Shown here in pieces: positions 5,660 to 6,456 of a stretch of DNA of 6,456 nucleotides. Each line of letters begins with the position of its first letter. Position 1 is the first letter of the stretch. Source of the stretch: Candidatus Aminicenantes bacterium UBA4820 (GTDB lineage Bacteria > Acidobacteriota > UBA4820). The translations under genes and the position numbers were made by a program. The notes beneath the pieces are model-generated. The model did not search any database, was not told where the DNA came from, and saw only the letters and a program-made list of their open reading frames with translations. The stretch covers positions 1 through 6,456 of the forward strand of contig DHFQ01000021.1 of the NCBI GenBank assembly GCA_002402325.1, given 5' to 3'.

Positions 5660-6456
5660 TTCAAAAACACCTGATGGTAGTAATAAAGTATTGGTGCTGT
5701 GAAAACCAGGCTATCAATCCTGTCAAGAATTCCTCCATGCCCGGGAAGAAGGTTTGAACTATCTTTTATTTCGGCGCTTCTTTTTATGATGGATTCAAAG
5801 AGATCGCCAAACTGTCCAACAATTGAAATGAGAAGCCCTAAAATTATTACATCTTTCATCTCAATTCTTTGAATAAAAGTCAATTTTGAAATGTATGCTG
5901 TTATCAAACTTGCAAATATATTTGCAATTGCACCTTCCCAACTTTTCTTTGGTGAAATCAAAGGTGCAAGTTTGTGTCTTCCGAATTTTGAGCCAACGAT
6001 GTAAGCAAGCGTATCACCCGCCCAAACGATGAAAACAAGGAGCAAAAGAAGGTCTTTCCCCCTTTCATCCCCCTGGCTTTTCAAGGCAATGAAATAGGCA
6101 AGAAAAAAGCCAACATAGAAAACACCAAATATCGTCATTGAGATTGATAAGACCTTTTCCTTCATTGACATCTTTGAAAAAACTGCAATGATTATTAAAA
6201 CCAAAAAGCCTGATGAAATAACAATTTCAAGTTGTAGCGATTTTGGAAACATAGCAACAAAAAGAAAAGAAATAGCCCAGAGAAGAGAAAAAACTCTCCA
6301 TACGACTATATTCAATTTTTTACATATCTCTATAAATTCTAACTCACCTAAAAATGCAGCCAGAATAGTCAGTGCTGAAAAGTAGAGATGTTGCTTTGAT
6401 ACAACAATAAAAATAAAAATTGGAAGCAAAACAATAGCGGTTAATATTCTTTTCAA
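5656..6456 (-). CDS. cdsA: Phosphatidate cytidylyltransferase (CDP-diglyceride synthase), start at or just beyond window edge
   Basis: Makes CDP-diacylglycerol and pyrophosphate from phosphatidate and CTP in the inner membrane, the branch point for bacterial phospholipids. 266 residues are visible, nearly the whole protein (E. coli about 285). About eight hydrophobic segments run along the chain. Conserved blocks are WAGDTLAYIVGSKFG (145-159), SPKKSWEG (168-175) and the C-terminal CDP-synthase signature S-x-x-K-R-x4-K-D...LPGHGGILDRID (222-248), complete including the metal-binding Lys-Asp and Asp-Arg-x-Asp. The frame reaches the window edge at a TTG (6456-6454) followed by Lys-Arg-Ile-Leu-Thr-Ala. 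CdsA proteins often begin Met-Leu-Lys-Arg, so the true start may be an ATG one codon outside, making this TTG the second codon (Leu). The product begins within a few residues of the edge either way. It is the first visible gene of the operon; in many bacteria uppS and frr precede it, but that cannot be seen here. Confidence 0.95.
   Translation of the reverse strand: MKRILTAIVLLPIFIFIVVSKQHLYFSALTILAAFLGELEFIEICKKLNIVVWRVFSLLWAISFLFVAMFPKSLQLEIVISSGFLVLIIIAVFSKMSMKEKVLSISMTIFGVFYVGFFLAYFIALKSQGDERGKDLLLLLVFIVWAGDTLAYIVGSKFGRHKLAPLISPKKSWEGAIANIFASLITAYISKLTFIQRIEMKDVIILGLLISIVGQFGDLFESIIKRSAEIKDSSNLLPGHGGILDRIDSLVFTAPILYYYHQVFLK

Overview
The window reads as an ordinary stretch of a bacterial chromosome, AT-rich throughout. 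Isoprenoid synthesis by the MEP route (dxr) and the cdsA-dxr-rseP gene order are typically bacterial. A double-PDZ RseP and a large modular extracellular-type protease fit an anaerobic or thermophilic diderm-like lineage, but no gene here fixes the phylum. All genes have similar base composition, and there are no transposases, integrases, tRNAs, rRNAs or CRISPR arrays.

Layout, left to right. Bases 1-2039 (+) hold the 3' part of a large papain-family (C1A) cysteine peptidase gene. The reading frame is open at the left edge, so its true start, signal peptide and catalytic Cys lie outside. The catalytic His and Asn are inside, followed by a chain of beta-sandwich modules (CBM-like, putative-Ig He_PIG, fibronectin III-like). 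An 81-base gap carries an extended -10 promoter and a strong ribosome site for a single DUF169-family gene (2121-2936, +). A 247-base gap between convergent genes (2937-3183) has no gene. It holds a cluster of short repeats: a 7-bp tandem duplication, a four-copy 8-bp repeat, a decayed palindrome and an interrupted inverted repeat. The rest, on the minus strand, is a tightly packed operon transcribed right to left: cdsA (to 5656), dxr (5659-4505) and rseP (4503-3184).

The minus-strand genes form the classic bacterial envelope/isoprenoid cluster. CdsA makes CDP-diacylglycerol for phospholipids, Dxr makes MEP for isoprenoids such as undecaprenyl carrier lipid, and RseP is the site-2 intramembrane protease. 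cdsA and dxr overlap by four bases (ATGA). rseP starts with TTG one base after the dxr stop, with its ribosome site inside the last dxr codons, so translation of the three is probably coupled. I see no convincing novel system. The items most worth a second look are the repeat-filled convergent gap, the modular peptidase, the uncharacterised DUF169 protein and the TTG start of rseP.
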